A stretch of 59,481 nucleotides of DNA from Actinomycetes bacterium. Its GTDB lineage: Bacteria; Actinomycetota; Actinomycetes; Propionibacteriales; Propionibacteriaceae. Positions 27,375-36,117 of this stretch are shown piece after piece. The DNA lies in contig JAEVYS010000004.1 of NCBI GenBank assembly GCA_023392635.1, forward strand, positions 1 through 59,481, read 5' to 3'. The notes beneath the pieces were generated by a model, which saw nothing but the letters and a program-made list of their open reading frames with translations, did not search any database and was not told the origin of the DNA. Position 1 is the stretch's first letter. Each line of letters begins with the position of its first letter. A program made the position numbers and the translations under genes.

Positions 27375-28382
27375 TTAGCGGGCCGGCCCGGCGACCGACC
27401 CCCGCTCGGAGAGTTCGACGGGGAGACAGACGGTGTCGACCACCGGCGCCCCGTCGATCATGCGCAACAGGGTGTCCACGGCGGCCTCCGCCTTGGCCGG
27501 GATGTCCTGGCGGACCGTGGTGAGCGAGGGCCGGACGTAGCGGGCCTCGGGCAGGTCGTCGAAGCCGACGAGGGAAACGTCCTCCGGCACGGCGAGCCCC
27601 GCCTCAAGGAGCCCCTTGAGCAGGCCGATGGCGATGATATCGGCGGTGGCGAAGATCCCGGTGGGACGGTCCGGCCGTCCCGCCAGCGCGGCGCCGAGGG
27701 CCACTCCGTCGTCGAAGAACGGCTCGCAGTCAATGAGCTCCAGCTCGCCGGAGGGGATCCCGGCCTCGTCCAGCGCTGCGCGGAAGCCCTCGTAGCGCCG
27801 GCGGATGACGCCCGGCTGGTCGACGCCGGGCGCGACCAGCGCGAGCCTGCGGTGCCCTGCCGCGATCAGGTGGCGGCCGGCCAGCAGCCCACCCCTGGCG
27901 TCGTCGATCCCGACGCGCTGCACCTGCGGGGAGGTCGAGTAGTTGTCCACGAACACCAACGGCATCGCCAGGTGCGCCTGGACCTCGTCGGCGTCGGAGG
28001 TGAAGGTCCCCAGGATCACGGCCCCGTCGATGCGCCAGCTCCGCAGTTCGGCTGCGGTGACCGCGACGTCGTCGGCGGAGCGGATCATCAGGTAGCGGCC
28101 CGATGCGGTCAGCCGGCGCTCGACCTCATCGACGAAGATCGAGTCATGCGGGCTGGGCTGCCGCCGCGCCACCTTCCCTGCGTGTACCAGGGCGATGATG
28201 TTCGACCGGTTCGCGGACAACGCGGTGGCCACGCCGTTGGGCACGAACCCGCGCCTCCGCATGATCGTGCGGACGCGTTCGGCGGTGGCCGGGGAGACCT
28301 TCGTGGTGCGGCCGTTGATGACGTTCGAGACGGTCATCGCACTGACTCCGGCCTCGGCCGCGATGTCGCGAATCGTGGTCAC
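27375..28382 (-). CDS. LacI-family transcriptional repressor
   Basis: Helix-turn-helix at the N-terminus (TIRDIAAEAGVSAMTVSNVINGR), hinge helix ALSANRSNIIALV and a periplasmic-binding-protein-like effector domain ending in VGFDDLPEARYVRPSLTTV, the classic LacI signature. The GTG at 28382 is preferred to the GTG at 28397 because an AGAGGA ribosome binding site lies six bases before it. It is divergent from the GH13/ABC operon, and tandem operator-like sites occupy the shared intergenic region at 28474-28503. It should repress the alpha-glucoside genes until a sugar effector binds. The gene ends three bases from the convergent STAND gene. Confidence 0.93.
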   Translation of the reverse strand: MTTIRDIAAEAGVSAMTVSNVINGRTTKVSPATAERVRTIMRRRGFVPNGVATALSANRSNIIALVHAGKVARRQPSPHDSIFVDEVERRLTASGRYLMIRSADDVAVTAAELRSWRIDGAVILGTFTSDADEVQAHLAMPLVFVDNYSTSPQVQRVGIDDARGGLLAGRHLIAAGHRRLALVAPGVDQPGVIRRRYEGFRAALDEAGIPSGELELIDCEPFFDDGVALGAALAGRPDRPTGIFATADIIAIGLLKGLLEAGLAVPEDVSLVGFDDLPEARYVRPSLTTVRQDIPAKAEAAVDTLLRMIDGAPVVDTVCLPVELSERGSVAGPAR

Positions 28383-28438
28383 GGTCCATCCTCTCACAAC
28401 GCCGCGTTCATAACGATTTGATCACTCCCGCCGAGCCC

Positions 28439-28468
28439 TTGACCGGCCCGCGCGGTCGAGACTAGCAT
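28439..28468 (+). promoter_or_regulatory. Probable sigma-70 promoter of the GH13/ABC operon
   Basis: TTGACC at 28439-28444 (-35) and TAGCAT at 28463-28468 (-10), spaced 18 bases, point toward the GH13 gene. Transcription would begin near 28475, at the first of the two operator repeats. The LacI protein could therefore block initiation or early elongation. The boxes were read by eye; no transcript data exist here. Confidence 0.5.
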
Positions 28469-28473
28469 CCCGG

Positions 28474-28503
28474 TTGACCGGTAAACGTGTTGACCGGTAA
28501 ACG
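28474..28503. promoter_or_regulatory. Tandem LacI-type operators
   Basis: Two identical 14-base copies of TTGACCGGTAAACG (28474-28487 and 28490-28503) are separated by two bases, giving a 16-base period. Each contains the near-palindrome TTxACCGGTxAA with a central CG, the usual layout of LacI-family operators. They lie between the divergent repressor gene and the GH13 operon, about 30-60 bases before the GH13 start, and just after the predicted -10 box. The 16-base period puts the two sites about one and a half helical turns apart. Confidence 0.75.
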
Positions 28504-28533
28504 CATTTCGCAGATGACTCGACGAGGAGTGGG

Positions 28534-30186
28534 ATGACGCAGGAGTGGTGGCGCCGGGCGGTCATCTACCAGGTGTATCCGCGCAGCTTCGCCGACGGCA
28601 GCGGAGACGGGGTCGGCGACCTGGCCGGCCTCCGCGACTCCTTGTGGTACCTGCGACAGCTCGGCGTCGACGCCCTCTGGATCACGCCGTGGTACGCCTC
28701 GCCGCTGGCCGACGGCGGCTACGACGTGGCCGACTACCGCAGCATCCATCCCGAGCTGGGCACCCTCGCCGACGCCGAGGCCCTGATCGCCGACGCCACC
28801 GCGATCGGCATCCGCACGATCATCGACGTGGTGCCGAACCACGTCTCCTCCGCTCATCCCTGGTTCACCGAAGCGCTCGCGTCCGCGCCGGGTTCCGCAG
28901 CGAGGGAGCGCTTCTGGTTCCGTCCTGGGCGCGGGCCCGGCCAGGCGACGCCTCCGACCGGCTGGGTCTCGGAGTTCCGCGGCGACACCTGGACCCGGAC
29001 GACCACCGATGGCGTGCCGGGCGAGTGGTACCTGCATCTCTTCACACCCGCGCAGCCGGACCTCAACTGGGAGAACGCCGAGGTTCGCGCCGAGCACGAG
29101 GACGTGCTGCGCTTCTGGTTCGACCGCGGCGTGGCCGGGGTCCGGATCGACTCTGCCGCCCTGCTCGCGAAGGACCCCGCGCTTCCGGAGGTGCCCGTGG
29201 CTCCGGTCGCGGGCGCCCATCCCTATGTCGACCGCGACGACGTCCACGACGTCTACCGGGGCTGGCGGGCGGTCGCCGACGCTTACGAGGAGCCGAAACT
29301 CCTTGTCGGAGAGGTGTGGCTGCCTGATCCCGCCCGCTTCTCCCGGTACCTGCGCCCAGACGAGCTGCACACCGCGTTCAACTTCGACTTCATGACCCGT
29401 CCGTGGCAGGCCCGGGCGCTGCGTGACTCCATCCAGGCCACGCTCGACCTGCACACAGCGGTCGACGCACCGCCGACCTGGGTGCTGTCCAACCACGATG
29501 TGACCCGCCCGGTCACCCGGTACGGCCGCGCGGACAGCGGCTTCTCGTTCGCGACGAAGCGGTTCGGGATCCCGTCGGACCACGCACTGGGGACCCGCCG
29601 GGCACGGGCGGCCGCCCTGCTCACCGCCGCCCTGCCCGGCTCGCTCTACCTCTACCAGGGCGACGAGTTGGGGCTTCCCGAGGTCGAGCTGCCGCCAGAC
29701 GCGATCACCGACCCCATGCACGCCCGTTCGGGCGGGGTCGACCCCGGACGGGACGGCTGCAGGGTCCCCCTGCCCTGGACCGGGTCAGGGCGCAGCTTCG
29801 GCTTCAGCCGCGGTGACACGCCGGCCTGGCTCCCCCAGCCGTCCTGCTGGGGCGACTTCGCCGTGTCCCGGCAGCTCGACGACCCCGCTTCGATGCTTGC
29901 CCTGTACCGGGCGGTGCTGGCCCGTCGGCGCAGCGAACGGGCCCTCGCGACCGACGAGTTCGCCTGGGTGCCGGCCGGCGAGGACGTGCTGTGGTTCCGC
30001 CGCGGCACGGCGGCGTCCGGGCGGCTGGAGTGCGTGGTCAACCTCGGCTCGGCGCCCGTGGCCATTCCCGAGGATTCGTGCGTCGTCCTTTCCAGCGGGC
30101 CCGTCCCGAACAACAACATCGAGTCGGACGTCGCTGTCTGGCTGCGTCCTATTTCCTCACCACAAGAATCAGGAGAAAAGCAATGA
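28534..30186 (+). CDS. GH13 alpha-glucosidase
   Basis: A 550-residue cytoplasmic glycoside hydrolase with the four GH13 motifs. DVVPNH is motif I, GVRIDSAA gives the nucleophile Asp206, LLVGEVWL the acid/base Glu260, and LSNHDVTRP the transition-state Asp322. The opening WWRRAVIYQVYPRSFADGSGDGVGDLAG is typical of oligo-1,6-/alpha-glucosidases of subfamilies 13_17, 23 and 30. With no signal peptide it should cleave alpha-linked gluco-oligosaccharides after import. A GAGGAG ribosome binding site precedes the ATG. The stop overlaps the lipoprotein start, so hydrolase and importer are one operon under the LacI repressor. Linkage preference is not decided by sequence alone. Confidence 0.95.
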   Translation: MTQEWWRRAVIYQVYPRSFADGSGDGVGDLAGLRDSLWYLRQLGVDALWITPWYASPLADGGYDVADYRSIHPELGTLADAEALIADATAIGIRTIIDVVPNHVSSAHPWFTEALASAPGSAARERFWFRPGRGPGQATPPTGWVSEFRGDTWTRTTTDGVPGEWYLHLFTPAQPDLNWENAEVRAEHEDVLRFWFDRGVAGVRIDSAALLAKDPALPEVPVAPVAGAHPYVDRDDVHDVYRGWRAVADAYEEPKLLVGEVWLPDPARFSRYLRPDELHTAFNFDFMTRPWQARALRDSIQATLDLHTAVDAPPTWVLSNHDVTRPVTRYGRADSGFSFATKRFGIPSDHALGTRRARAAALLTAALPGSLYLYQGDELGLPEVELPPDAITDPMHARSGGVDPGRDGCRVPLPWTGSGRSFGFSRGDTPAWLPQPSCWGDFAVSRQLDDPASMLALYRAVLARRRSERALATDEFAWVPAGEDVLWFRRGTAASGRLECVVNLGSAPVAIPEDSCVVLSSGPVPNNNIESDVAVWLRPISSPQESGEKQ

Positions 30187-31580
30187 ACACGACAAGACGT
30201 GTCGTAGCCGTGACACTGGCGGCCGGCCTCGGCGTCCTCAGCCTCACCGCCTGCGCGGGGACGGCCCCACAGGCGGCGGCACCCAGTTCGAGCGCGCCTG
30301 CCGGGCCGGTCACGATCAGGGTGGTGTCGCTCCTGCCCGGCTCCGAACAGGCGGCGATCGACGCCTTCAACGCCCAGGTCAAGGAATTCGAGGCCGCCAA
30401 CCCCGGCATCACGGTGAAGCCGGAGGAGTACGAGTGGAAGGCGACCACGTTCGCCGCCCAGCTCGCCGGCGGAACCCTGCCCGATGTCTTCGAGATCCCG
30501 TTCACCGACGCCAAGACCCTCATCGAGAACGGGCAGATCGCCGACCTCGACGCGCCGTTCCAGACCCTCCCCTACGCCAGCAGGTTCAACCCCGCCATCC
30601 TGGACGCCGGCAAGGGGGCTGACGGCCACGTCTACGCCGTCCCGGCCAAGAACGTCTACGGCGTCGGGCTGCACTACAACCGCACCCTGTTCGCGAAGGC
30701 CGGGCTCGACCCGAACACCCCGCCCAAGACGTGGGACGAGGTCCGCGCCGACGCGAAGAAGATCGCCGACGCCGTGCCCGGTGTGGCCGGCTACGCGCAG
30801 ATGACCCAGAACGCCACCGGCGGGTGGCAGCTGACCGCCAACACGTTCGCCCATGGCGGCCGGATCCAGACCCTGAACGCCGACGGCACGACGACCTCCA
30901 CGCTCGACAACGACGGCACGAGGGCCGCCCTTCAGATGCTGAAGGACATGCGCTGGAGCGACAACTCGATGGGCGCCAACTTCATGTTCGACTGGAGCTC
31001 GATCAACCAGGCGTTCGGCGCGGGCAAGGTCGCGATGTACACCTCGGGCGCAGACGTCTACACCTCGCTGGTGCAGACCAACGGCGTGAAGCCCGACATG
31101 TACGGCCTGACGGCGATGCCGCTGTCCGGCCCCGAGGCGGGCGTCCTGACCGGCGGCACGATGGCGGCCATGCCGGCGGCAGCGACCGAGGAGCAGAAGG
31201 CAGCCGCGATCAAGTGGATCGACTTCTTCTACCTGCGCAAGCTGGTCGACAAGGACCGGGCCGTGGCGGACGCGAAGACCCTGGTGGCCAACAAGCAGCC
31301 GGTCGGCACGCCGGTGCTGCCCATGTTCAACCGTGAGCAGTGGCAGGAGAACCAGAGCTGGATCGCCGACTACGTCAACGTCCCGCTGACGCAGATGACC
31401 GGCTACACCGACACCATGTTCGACCTGAAGCTCGTGGGCGAGCCGTCGCAGCAGACGCAGGAGATCTACAAGCTCATGGACGCGATGGTCCAGACGGTGC
31501 TGACCAAGAAGGACGCCAACATCGACGACCTCCTGGCCAAGGCCAACGCGCAGGCCCAGAACCTGCTCAACCAGAAGTGA
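30183..31580 (+). CDS. Sugar-binding lipoprotein of ABC importer
   Basis: Extracellular solute-binding protein of family 1, 465 residues. A lipoprotein signal peptide is evident: basic TTRR, hydrophobic core and lipobox LTAC with Cys24 as the lipidated residue. A Ser/Ala/Pro tether follows, then the binding fold (VTIRVVSLLPGSE, GTLPDVFEIPF, YAVPAKNVYG, FMFDWSSINQAFGAGKVAM). The start at 30183 overlaps the GH13 stop and has AGGAGAAAAG before it; the longer upstream open frame is ignored. It captures alpha-glucosides outside the membrane for the two permeases downstream. A hairpin in the 3' intergenic region may stabilise its message so that it is made in excess. Confidence 0.95.
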   Translation: MNTTRRVVAVTLAAGLGVLSLTACAGTAPQAAAPSSSAPAGPVTIRVVSLLPGSEQAAIDAFNAQVKEFEAANPGITVKPEEYEWKATTFAAQLAGGTLPDVFEIPFTDAKTLIENGQIADLDAPFQTLPYASRFNPAILDAGKGADGHVYAVPAKNVYGVGLHYNRTLFAKAGLDPNTPPKTWDEVRADAKKIADAVPGVAGYAQMTQNATGGWQLTANTFAHGGRIQTLNADGTTTSTLDNDGTRAALQMLKDMRWSDNSMGANFMFDWSSINQAFGAGKVAMYTSGADVYTSLVQTNGVKPDMYGLTAMPLSGPEAGVLTGGTMAAMPAAATEEQKAAAIKWIDFFYLRKLVDKDRAVADAKTLVANKQPVGTPVLPMFNREQWQENQSWIADYVNVPLTQMTGYTDTMFDLKLVGEPSQQTQEIYKLMDAMVQTVLTKKDANIDDLLAKANAQAQNLLNQK

Positions 31581-31586
31581 TCCGGA

Positions 31587-31617
31587 GGGGCCGGGCGGGC
31601 GCACTCCGTCCGGCCCC
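31587..31617 (+). terminator. Intercistronic hairpin after the binding-protein gene
   Basis: A perfect 8-bp stem (GGGGCCGG and CCGGCCCC) with a 15-base loop lies between the lipoprotein stop and the first permease. No T-tract follows. Hairpins at this place in sugar ABC operons usually act as partial terminators or 3' message stabilisers, giving more binding protein than permease. The role here is inferred from position. Confidence 0.5.
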
Positions 31618-31645
31618 ACCCTTCGACGCCCGGGAGCGAGGAACC

Positions 31646-32614
31646 GTGACGACCCAGACCCTCAGCGAGCCGCTGGCCGACTACACCGACATCGTCGGCG
31701 TCACCGGGCGGCAGCGGCGGCGCCCCGTCCTGCTGTGGGTCCGCCGGGGAGGGCTCAGCACGCTGCTGTTCAGCCTGCCGCTCCTGCTGGTGTTCGGCGT
31801 GTTCTCGTGGCTGCCGATCCTGAACTCGGTGGTGATGAGCTTCCAGAAGACGAACCTGGTGAAGCCTCCGGTGTTCATCGGTCTGGCCAACTTCACCTAC
31901 GTCCTCAACGACCCGCTGCTGTGGACGGCGGTCCAGAACACGCTGTACTTCGCGGCGCTGGCGCTCGTCATCGGCTACCCGGTCCCGCTGGTCGCCGCCG
32001 TCCTGATGAGCGAGGTGCGACGGTTCCGCGGACTGTTCTCGGCCCTGGCGTACCTGCCGGTGGTGGTGCCGCCGGTGGTGTCGGTGCTGCTGTGGAAATT
32101 CTTCTACGACGCCGGCCCGACCGGGGTGTTCAACACGATGCTGGGTTGGATCGGACTCGGCCCGTTCCCGTGGTTGCAGGACGCGGACTGGGCGATGCCG
32201 TCGCTGGTGCTGGCCGCGACCTGGGCCGGTGCCGGCGGGGCGATCATCATCTACCTGGCCGCCCTGACGAGCGTCCCGTCCGAACTGTACGAGGCTGCCG
32301 AGATGGACGGTGCCGGGGTGCTGCGGAAGATCTGGCACGTGACCCTGCCACAACTGCGCGGCGTCCTTCTGATCACCTTGATCCTCCAGTTCATCGCCAC
32401 GGCGCAGGTCTTCCTCGAGCCCTACCTGTTCACGGGGGGCGGCCCGGCATACGCGACCACCACGGTGCTGCTGCTCATCTACAACTACGCCTTCGCGAGC
32501 AGCCTCGGGGGCAACTACGGCGCCGCCACCGCGCTGTCGGTGATGCTCGCCGTGGTGCTGGCGATCTTCTCCCTGCTGTACTTCCGCCTCACGCGTTCCT
32601 GGAGTGACGAATGA
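31646..32614 (+). CDS. Sugar ABC transporter permease, MalF/MsmF type
   Basis: A 322-residue membrane subunit. The GTG at 31646 has GAGCGAGGA ahead of it and begins a ~45-residue basic cytoplasmic tail before helix 1 (LLFSLPLLLVFGVF). About six membrane helices follow. The EAA loop reads EAAEMDGAGVLRKIW then LPQLRG, the docking site for the ATPase. It pairs with the next gene, whose start overlaps the stop as ATGA. It forms the channel for sugars delivered by the upstream lipoprotein. No ATPase is encoded in the operon, so a shared MsiK/MalK-type ATPase from elsewhere in the genome is implied. Confidence 0.94.
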   Translation: MTTQTLSEPLADYTDIVGVTGRQRRRPVLLWVRRGGLSTLLFSLPLLLVFGVFSWLPILNSVVMSFQKTNLVKPPVFIGLANFTYVLNDPLLWTAVQNTLYFAALALVIGYPVPLVAAVLMSEVRRFRGLFSALAYLPVVVPPVVSVLLWKFFYDAGPTGVFNTMLGWIGLGPFPWLQDADWAMPSLVLAATWAGAGGAIIIYLAALTSVPSELYEAAEMDGAGVLRKIWHVTLPQLRGVLLITLILQFIATAQVFLEPYLFTGGGPAYATTTVLLLIYNYAFASSLGGNYGAATALSVMLAVVLAIFSLLYFRLTRSWSDE

Positions 32615-33495
32615 AGATGGTCGAGAGGGGTGCGGTCTCGCCGTCCGAGTGGAGGCGTCCCGGGATCCGGCTCGGGCTGAGCGCCGGCCAGTTGGTCCTG
32701 CTGGCGCTGCTGCTGCTGGCGGGCCTGGGACCGATGCTGCTGCTGGTGAAGTTCGCAGTGACGCCGACCAGTGACATCCTCGGCACGCCGTTGGCGGTGT
32801 TCCCGAACGGGGTGGAGTGGGGCAACCTCGACCAGGCGTGGAATCGGGTGCACGTCAGCCAGTACTTCCTGAACACGGTGTGGCTCGCCGCCGGTTCGTG
32901 GGCGGTTCAGGTGCTGGTGGCGACGACCGGTGGCTTCGTCCTCTCGGTGCTGCGTCCGAAGTACGGCGCTGCCCTCCAGTCGCTCGTGCTCGCCACGATG
33001 TTCGTGCCGACCGTCGTCCTGCTGGTGCCGCTCTACCTGGTGATCCTGCACCCGCCGTTGATCGGGCACTCGCTGGTCAACAGCTTCTGGGCGGTGTGGC
33101 TGCCGGCGGGGGCGAGCGCGTTCAACGTGCTGCTCGTCACGCGCTTCTTCGACAGCCTGCCGAGGGAGGTGTTCGAGGCCGCCCGTGTCGACGGGGCGGG
33201 CAACGTCCGGCTGTTCTGGTCGGTGCTGCTGCCGATGTCCCGCCCGATCCTCGGCGTCGTGTCGATCTTCGCCATCATCTCCAGCTGGAAGGACTTCCTC
33301 TGGCCCCTGCTCGTTCTGAAGGACCCGAACATCCAGCCCCTCTCGGTGCGGCTGCCCGCGATCGCGGGCACGACGGACCTCGGGGTCCTGATGGCCGCGC
33401 TGGCGATCGCGACGCTGATCCCGGTCGGGCTGTTCCTGGCCTTCCAGAACCACTTCCTCAACGGGGCCGGCTTCAGTGGGGCGGTCAAGGGCTGA
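32611..33495 (+). CDS. Sugar ABC transporter permease, MalG type
   Basis: The second channel subunit, 294 residues. The start overlaps the upstream stop (ATGA); a second Met lies two codons later. Six predicted membrane helices, the EAA loop EAARVDGAGNVRLFW then LPMSRP, and a C-terminal LFLAFQNHFLNG followed by SGAVKG are typical. It is the last gene of the GH13/ABC operon and ends 17 bases before the convergent frameshifted HNH gene. Expression should follow the LacI-controlled promoter. Confidence 0.94.
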   Translation: MKMVERGAVSPSEWRRPGIRLGLSAGQLVLLALLLLAGLGPMLLLVKFAVTPTSDILGTPLAVFPNGVEWGNLDQAWNRVHVSQYFLNTVWLAAGSWAVQVLVATTGGFVLSVLRPKYGAALQSLVLATMFVPTVVLLVPLYLVILHPPLIGHSLVNSFWAVWLPAGASAFNVLLVTRFFDSLPREVFEAARVDGAGNVRLFWSVLLPMSRPILGVVSIFAIISSWKDFLWPLLVLKDPNIQPLSVRLPAIAGTTDLGVLMAALAIATLIPVGLFLAFQNHFLNGAGFSGAVKG

Positions 33496-33512
33496 GCCGC
33501 CGGGAAGCGCAG

Positions 33513-34812
33513 CTACAAGGGCGGCTTCTCCCTGTGGTCGTAGTCCCACAGGTACTGGTCGAATCGCGTGGTGCCGTGGGGTCCGACGCGGTAGCGGTGG
33601 CCGGTGGGGCTGGTCCACCAGAAGATGCCGGGCCCGGGCTGTTCGAGGCGCCAGCCGCCGTGGGTCTTGCCGCGATGGGGTTTCGTCGTGAGCGGGCCGA
33701 GGTTGGCGGCTCGGGTCTGGTGCGTCGCCCCGGCCCGGTACGGGACGGTGTGGTCGAGCTGCGCGCCTCGGGCGGTGCGGGCGGAGTACGGGAACACCTC
33801 GATGCTGTCGCGAAGCACGACCTGGCGGCGGATGGGGTCGGGGACCTCGTAGGAGTCGACCGGCAGGTCGGTGTAGGGCCGGACGACGGGGGTGAGCCGC
33901 ACCCGGTTGTCACCGATGAGGAACCGCAGCATGGTGGCGGCGAGCGGCCCGACGTCCTCGGCACGGCAGGTGCCGTGTCCGGTGAGCAGGGTCTCCTCGG
34001 CAACGTGGACGTACACGGTGACCTCCGGCAGCAGCCGCGGATCGCTGGCACGGATGGTGTCGGCGTGCCCGGCGGCTTCGGCGAGCATCAGGACGGCCCT
34101 GGCAGGGGTGGCCAGGATGCCGACGGCTCTGGCCCGACGCGCGTCCAGGCTGTCGGTGTCGCCGCGGGCGGCGAGAACGTCGGCGATCCGGGCGACCATC
34201 GCGTCGAAGAAGATCGCGTCCCTGGTGTCGAGGCGGCACGACAGGTAGCCGACCAGAGGGTCCTCGGTGGGGAGCTTCCGCACGAACCGTGACGCCCGCG
34301 ACTCCCGGGCGAGCTGCTCCACCCTTCCCGCGGCGATCTGGGTGATCAGCCCACGCGCGAGCCGCAGGATCCGCCCCCATGGCAGGCCGGGCACCCTTCG
34401 GGGCGAGCGCCGCGTCCAGCTCGCGGGCCTGTTCGAGGCTCAGGTCGAACTTCGCCACCTCCTGCACCAGCCGGCAGGCCTGCCACACCCTCACCAGTCC
34501 ATGCCGGACCTGGTACCACAGCAGCGGGTGCCGGGTGGTCAGGTTCACGATGTCCCGGATCAGCCAGGTGGCCGCCGAGACCGAGAGGCCCTTCAGTGCG
34601 GCGACCTCCAGCGGCAGGAACTCATCCACCAGCGCTGTGCCGTCGGCGCCGATGCGGACGGGGCGGGTGCCGACCACATCGATCGGCGTGCCCGCCGTCC
34701 ACTCGTGCGCTGCAGCCAGGTCGGCGAGCGCTTCGGCCTCGGCCACCTCGGCGGCGCCCAGGGCGTCCACGGCCGCGCGGTAGCGTTCCGTAGCTGCCAC
34801 CGTGTCGCTCAT
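33513..34812 (-). pseudogene. REP13E12-type DUF222/HNH endonuclease gene, frameshifted
   Basis: Two overlapping frames together make one DUF222-HNH protein. The N-terminal half (MSDTVAATERYRAAV, from the ATG at 34812) runs in one frame to LDAALAPKG. The family-like continuation (LPWGRILRLARGLITQ, then the HNH part LDHTVPYRAGATHQTRAANL and KTHGGW) is in another frame. Removing one C from the CCC run at 34394-34396 would join them. It may be a real pseudogene or a sequencing error in a homopolymer. The family has many copies in actinobacterial genomes and is often linked to mobile DNA; its role is unproven. No flanking repeats were noticed. Confidence 0.8.
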
Positions 34813-34971
34813 GTGTTCGATTCTAGTCCTCGAATCCCCCTCCGACCAGGGACATCCGTGCAACCCGCGTGCACGTTCACCCCTGCCTCACCCCTCGTCT
34901 TCCGGGGCCCCGACGCGAGATCTCCAGCGTGGGTAGCGCCTGCACCTTGTCGACACGGGCACCTCCATGGC

Positions 34972-34983
34972 TAGGGTCGGCGC
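34972..34983 (+). promoter_or_regulatory. -10 box placed for a leaderless transcript
   Basis: TAGGGT at 34972-34977 ends six bases before the GTG at 34984. Transcription would then begin at or next to the start codon. A weak -35 candidate (TTGTCG, ~34947) is upstream at a long spacing. Confidence 0.45.
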
Positions 34984-35493
34984 GTGAACGAGTTCTGGCT
35001 CGGCGTCGGGTCCAACATCATCGGCACGTTCGTGGGCGCGGGGCTGGCGCTGCTGACCTCCTTCCTCGTCGTGCGGCGCGGAGAGCGCAAGAACGACGTC
35101 CGGCTCATCCAGGCCGTGGTGGATCGGCTGTACCGCAGCCGGGCGTTGCGCCCGGGGCGCGTGCCGGGCGACTACAGCCTGGCAGCGGTGCAGGAGGACC
35201 AGAAGCGCGGGACGAAGTCGGTGCTCGCCACCAGGAACCGGATCGCGCTCACGAGTGACGAACTGTCCACGCACTCGCATGCCTTCGACGAGCTGGACGC
35301 GATGCACCTCGCCTGCCTGCGCTACCTCAACGCGATCGAGGAGGACCCGTCCCACTACGTCGAGTCCTTGATGGAGCTGCGGTCGGAGCTGGAGCCGTGG
35401 CTGCGCCGGCTCTGCGACCAGACTCCGGGCGTCCAGTGGCGGGAGATCGGGACGGCCGACCTGCGCAGCCGGGTGGCTGCGCCGAAGGAGTGA
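34984..35493 (+). CDS. Hypothetical membrane-anchored protein
   Basis: A 169-residue protein starting with GTG. One N-terminal membrane helix (IIGTFVGAGLALLTSFLVV, residues ~11-29) is followed by a basic RRGERKND stop-transfer, placing the helical remainder in the cytoplasm. No domain is recognised. Similar small proteins with an N-out helix and a helical cytosolic tail occur widely in actinobacteria without an assigned role. A likely -10 box (TAGGGT) lies six bases before the start, suggesting a leaderless transcript. Flanking genes give no functional hint. Confidence 0.75.
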   Translation: MNEFWLGVGSNIIGTFVGAGLALLTSFLVVRRGERKNDVRLIQAVVDRLYRSRALRPGRVPGDYSLAAVQEDQKRGTKSVLATRNRIALTSDELSTHSHAFDELDAMHLACLRYLNAIEEDPSHYVESLMELRSELEPWLRRLCDQTPGVQWREIGTADLRSRVAAPKE

Positions 35494-35686
35494 CCACTGC
35501 CCGTGCGGGAGGCCCTCCCGGTGCCGTACCAGGCGTGTCGTGCGTACGGATCTGCGCCGGGGTGACGAGAATGCTGGCTGACCAGCGCCGACGCGGTGGA
35601 CGTATCAGGAGCCGCGACCGGCGCTCGCGATTGGTGGGAGGTCACCTCCCGTCGCGTCGCAGGTCAGCAGCACGAGGAGAAGGACC

Positions 35687-36055
35687 ATGACAACGCAGGA
35701 CTACACCGAGCACGCGGGCTCCGACTTCGACGAGATCGATGCACGCTTCGCCGAACTGCTCGCCGAGCTGCCCTGGCTGGGCGCCGAGGACGCCCACCTC
35801 GCGCGCACGGGCCTGCACGAGCTCCAGGTGAACATCCGTACGCTCGCCTTCCACGGCGAGGCCGGCGACATCGATGTCTGTGCCACGGTCACCCCTCACG
35901 CAGTCACCGTCATCGTCGAGGACGCGGGCGCCGACCTTGACGCCGCCGGCCTGCCCATCCTCGACGAAGCCTTCGACCAGGTGAGTTATGCCCGCGCCCT
36001 CGGCGTCAACCGCTGGATCCTGCGTCGGTTCGCGCCCAGCACCACCACTTCCTGA
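35687..36055 (+). CDS. Small protein resembling a degenerate RsbW-type ATPase domain
   Basis: A 122-residue protein with a good AAGGA ribosome binding site. The order LARTGLHELQVNIRTLAF, then VCATVTPHAVTVIVEDAGADLD, resembles the N-box helix and the DxG strand of the HATPase fold of anti-sigma kinases such as RsbW. The glycine-rich lid normally seen near the C-terminus is replaced by YARALGVNRWILRR. ATP binding is therefore uncertain. If the match is right it would bind an anti-anti-sigma partner, but none is encoded nearby. The alternative is an uncharacterised small family. Confidence 0.6.
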   Translation: MTTQDYTEHAGSDFDEIDARFAELLAELPWLGAEDAHLARTGLHELQVNIRTLAFHGEAGDIDVCATVTPHAVTVIVEDAGADLDAAGLPILDEAFDQVSYARALGVNRWILRRFAPSTTTS

Positions 36056-36117
36056 GTCCGGGCTGTCGCCCGCACGGGGTCTAGGCAACCGCAACACGGC
36101 TCGGCAGGCTGTCGAGC

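Noticed and set aside
34864..34983. Possible att site or boundary near the broken HNH gene
   Set aside because: No direct repeats, tRNA end or integrase were found nearby.
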